Source: RGVD01 sp040403075 (GTDB lineage: Bacteria; Bacteroidota; Bacteroidia; UKL13-3). From it: a stretch of DNA of 35,691 nucleotides. The position numbers and the translations under genes are program-made. The notes beneath the pieces were generated by a model. It worked only from the letters and a program-made list of their open reading frames with translations. It had not been told where the DNA came from and did not search any database. Where the stretch lies: positions 1-35,691 of the forward strand of contig JBBALJ010000028.1 of the NCBI GenBank assembly GCA_040403075.1, given 5' to 3'. Shown one piece after another: positions 34,301 to 35,691 of the stretch (position 1 is the stretch's first letter; every line of letters begins with the position of its first letter).

Positions 34301-35475
34301 ATATCATATACACCGGGGTCACGTCCCACAAAAATAGGCTTGGAATCATAATCTGGATATACAATGTTATATCCATAACCTAAAAGGGTTTGGTTACACA
34401 TATTACAAGCTGGATTATACCACCAATACCAATTCGTTGGTCCGTAGCTACTCAAATCATACAAGCTAGTATAATCGCTCAAACCAACAATTTTCTTAAA
34501 GGCTATAAAACTTGCCTGAGGCTTCCTACTTGGTGTATCTACATATATCCATTTCTCAACACTATCTCTCAAACTATCTCTTTTATTGCCATTTATAGCA
34601 GTCAATCGCACCAACCATCTGCCAGGACGATTGAAAGTATAGGTAAAATTATCATTGTAAGTTGCTGTATCTATGTTGCACAGGTTAGGTAGGTTGGCAC
34701 TTGGTATACTAGCTGGATTTGTAAAACAAGTACGGAAATATCCGTTTTGCAAATTGGGTTCTTGAGGTAAGTTCCAAAAAACACGTGTGTGGTTAACACT
34801 AGTATTAATTAAGGTTGCTGGGCTATTTAACCAAACGGTATCAGGCGCGTAAAAATTTGGGATAGGGAATGCAAAAATATTTGATCCACTCCCTGGGCTA
34901 CCAATAGTAACTGTCCAATCTTCTGTTTCACCATAGTTATAAGCCAAACATGGAGTTAAAGCAGCACCTACAGTACTTTCAGCACAAATAATACGCATTC
35001 TAGTTTGTCCTATTGCTGCCCCTGCAGGCACAACAAATGAACTTGTTACAGTTCTTGGACTTGAAGCCAAAGCAGATTCAATATAAACCTGCTCTCCCGG
35101 ATCAGTGAATGAACCATTTTGATTAAAGTCTATCCAAACTGCTATTCCATTGGTATAATAAAGAGCTCCATCACATTCATCTTCAACGATTGTAAAAGGC
35201 ACAGTAGCACCAAGGTTAAAATTCCACATTGAACCCAAAGGGGTAAAATCAGAATATCGATTTAAAGCAGAAGTAGCTCCTGGTGCTTGAGTATTGCAGC
35301 CATTTGTACCTGCATAAGCAGCAGGAGTTGAAATTCCATTAAAGGTAACACTCATAATTTCTTCATCGGCTGTAAACACAGGTATAGAAGAACAATACTG
35401 CGCTTGAACATAATTAGAAATCACTAAAGCCAAAACCAAAATAAAGGTTTTAACGAATTGTAGTTTTATTTTCAT
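31330..35475 (-). CDS. T9SS cargo with GEVED, PKD, CUB-like and Ig-like domains
   Basis: A 1381-residue predicted surface or secreted protein. Residues 1-25 are a signal peptide (ending YVQAQ). About 60-193 is a GEVED domain (IAVWIDFNQNGSFTDPGEQ, then YNYGETEDWTV). About 205-320 is PKD-like. About 455-540 looks like a CUB domain (SIDVYNGTSASATKLASLGG). About 550-750 holds further PKD-like segments. About 778-883 is a second GEVED domain (FRAWIDFNRNGSFDANEQ). Four DUF5011/HYR-like Ig domains start near 888, 972, 1048 and 1130, and a weaker fifth near 1210, with repeated DPG-x-T-x-x-DN patterns. About 1295-1381 is the type A T9SS sorting domain (KLYPVPTNGLMAIEL to KKFNVAK). No catalytic site is seen, which suggests adhesion or matrix function. 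A strong terminator follows; no clear promoter of the phylum type is visible upstream. Confidence 0.92.
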   Translation of the reverse strand: MKIKLQFVKTFILVLALVISNYVQAQYCSSIPVFTADEEIMSVTFNGISTPAAYAGTNGCNTQAPGATSALNRYSDFTPLGSMWNFNLGATVPFTIVEDECDGALYYTNGIAVWIDFNQNGSFTDPGEQVYIESALASSPRTVTSSFVVPAGAAIGQTRMRIICAESTVGAALTPCLAYNYGETEDWTVTIGSPGSGSNIFAFPIPNFYAPDTVWLNSPATLINTSVNHTRVFWNLPQEPNLQNGYFRTCFTNPASIPSANLPNLCNIDTATYNDNFTYTFNRPGRWLVRLTAINGNKRDSLRDSVEKWIYVDTPSRKPQASFIAFKKIVGLSDYTSLYDLSSYGPTNWYWWYNPACNMCNQTLLGYGYNIVYPDYDSKPIFVGRDPGVYDICMQAGNIRGIDTICLKNYLAVVNSYNLCNANYAVLKDTAGLVFGINGPNQSYDRTQITAACQGVLISPCADSLFIYVEKMKMYPGDSIDVYNGTSASATKLASLGGASLSDVPVARRFLRAGRQVFVRYRTQTGANPSVDSAGFSLRWAIKPASYGKPVAKFNLPDTLYSLAPLVYENKSIGALMQYSWDTDGNGTFGNPAQSPLVDSITAQPTRSFLITTASLRKICLAVYNCVGSDTVCKNVMFLPIQSAPIARIAVSKRAGFTTDTYQLFDKSLNGPKQWRWYVTLGGVPGTAKVTWVTSNASQNPTVIFGQAKKYTIHLWVMNDRGTDSTMYVDYIDVGSYDQPNVLNSGDVTNGIGISRVTIVGGGIDTAFSNAYTPKSQYITGFTYQVGRLFKGVNYSVNVQRPNNNAAADFRAWIDFNRNGSFDANEQVLSSTNSVNVIASGASFNLKQDQVLGTMRMRVGVGLSNASPSLNPSATYMGNFKDFDIVFDVDTIKPTIALKDLSRIETEINQTYVDPGVTALDNLEGDISSRYEMIGTVNITKTGPNYLGYIVRDLYGNISDTIKRTVFVVLNQRGPKLTLVGGNVKMLVNTKYNELGYSAKDNLGNDIQKLVQTSTELDTTKVGAYNIIYNITDADGFSVIRTRTVNVVDSLAPTIVARNNPYVQQVNTVFDAMSKNVISITDNYQKPLRSSDISVLGEVNPNNIGTYNLVYTASDSFNNDAKPYLLEVQVKDLIAPTIELRGDNPANVEVCDGFTDPGYTLTDNYWPLNALTVKTKSNLVSGKIGTGTIEYTVTDGSGNSATITRSVNFVKKSKPVLIPNGPAIVEIDRFSKYNDQLPLAQDCYYTNLTPIADLSKLNNQIPGTYLVSYYVTDLSGNSAVPITRQIKVRDNFISGVEEVKSGDVKLYPVPTNGLMAIELNEKEHIKNVKVFDMFGKEIADVKANVNGSKAEIDMQGKASGIYILNIETVTATYTKKFNVAK

Positions 35476-35572
35476 GTAGATAAATTTTTATTCGAAAATT
35501 ATTTGCTCTCGAATGTACAAATTATTTAATATAAGTCAAGTAAAAAAAATTTAACTGAAGGCTTTATCAAAT

Positions 35573-35602
35573 AAAAATGGGGGCATAATGTCCCCCATTT
35601 TT
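35573..35602. terminator. Bidirectional terminator at the right end
   Basis: An 11-bp perfect stem pairs aaaaatggggg (35573-35583) with cccccattttt (35592-35602) around an 8-nt loop. It lies 45 nt beyond the stop of the partial minus-strand gene at the window edge and insulates the 1381-aa gene from read-through. The stretch 35476-35572 before that gene is AT-rich with no clear -33/-7 pair. Confidence 0.9.
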
Positions 35603-35646
35603 ATTTTTTGATGATTATAAAATTATTGTCTAACAGTTAGTTACTT

Positions 35647-35691
35647 TTATTTCACCACATTAAACTTTTTAGCATAATTATTCAAGTCGGT
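35647..35691 (-). CDS. C-terminal fragment of a further T9SS sorting-domain protein (cut by window edge)
   Basis: The minus strand has 14 sense codons before a TAA stop, encoding TDLNNYAKKFNVVK. This is nearly the same as the last residues of the 1381-aa cargo (YTKKFNVAK), which is the final strand of a type A T9SS sorting domain. The rest of the gene lies outside the window. A strong hairpin follows its stop, as with the two complete cargo genes. The call is supported by this ending and by context only. Confidence 0.7.
   Translation of the reverse strand, partial: TDLNNYAKKFNVVK

Overview
The window is AT-rich and comes from a member of the Bacteroidota, probably a Chitinophagales, Sphingobacteriales or Cytophagales relative. 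I infer this from several lineage markers: three proteins with C-terminal type IX secretion (T9SS) sorting domains, a PorV/PorQ-family barrel, a TonB-dependent receptor with a carboxypeptidase-regulatory-like N-terminus, an IPExxxVDY-family protein beside acpP, an OstA-like protein, and promoters of the Bacteroidota type (TTG, about 19 nt, TAnnTTTG). I see no plasmid, phage, CRISPR, tRNA or rRNA feature. Composition looks even throughout, so this reads as core chromosome. No intergenic gap exceeds 300 bp.

Layout. 1-4.7 kb: a DUF2809 membrane protein, a PLP aminotransferase, then the lipid/RNA block IPExxxVDY (minus), acpP-fabF-rnc (plus). 4.8-11.8 kb: an outer-membrane set made of a PorV/PorQ-like barrel and an abutting NHL-type lipoprotein, a convergent SprT-like metalloprotease gene, a 953-aa TonB-dependent receptor and a secreted S41 peptidase. 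11.9-19.4 kb, all minus strand: a XerC/XerD-type recombinase, SDR-type threonine dehydrogenase (tdh), a secreted 388-aa protein with a degenerate gluzincin-like motif, a TPR histidine kinase and its OmpR-type response regulator, and an orphan lutB. 19.5-28.3 kb: one 2908-aa T9SS cargo built from three tandem parallel beta-helix modules followed by PKD domains. 28.3-31.2 kb: divergent OstA-like gene and tilS. 31.3-35.5 kb: a 1381-aa T9SS mosaic protein. At the right edge lies the last 14 codons of another T9SS-type cargo gene.

How it fits together. acpP and fabF elongate fatty acids. The OstA-like protein probably helps lipopolysaccharide reach the outer membrane. The PorV-like barrel, lipoprotein and TonB receptor serve that membrane, and the large cargos would be displayed on or released from it. 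Each of the three cargo genes ends in a strong hairpin terminator, which insulates it as a single unit. The kinase-regulator pair is the only dedicated signalling module; the secreted protein gene just downstream may be co-transcribed with it. I found no clearly new multi-gene system. The best leads are the triplicated beta-helix cargo, the HDxxH secreted protein beside the TPR kinase, and the PorV-lipoprotein-TonB receptor group.
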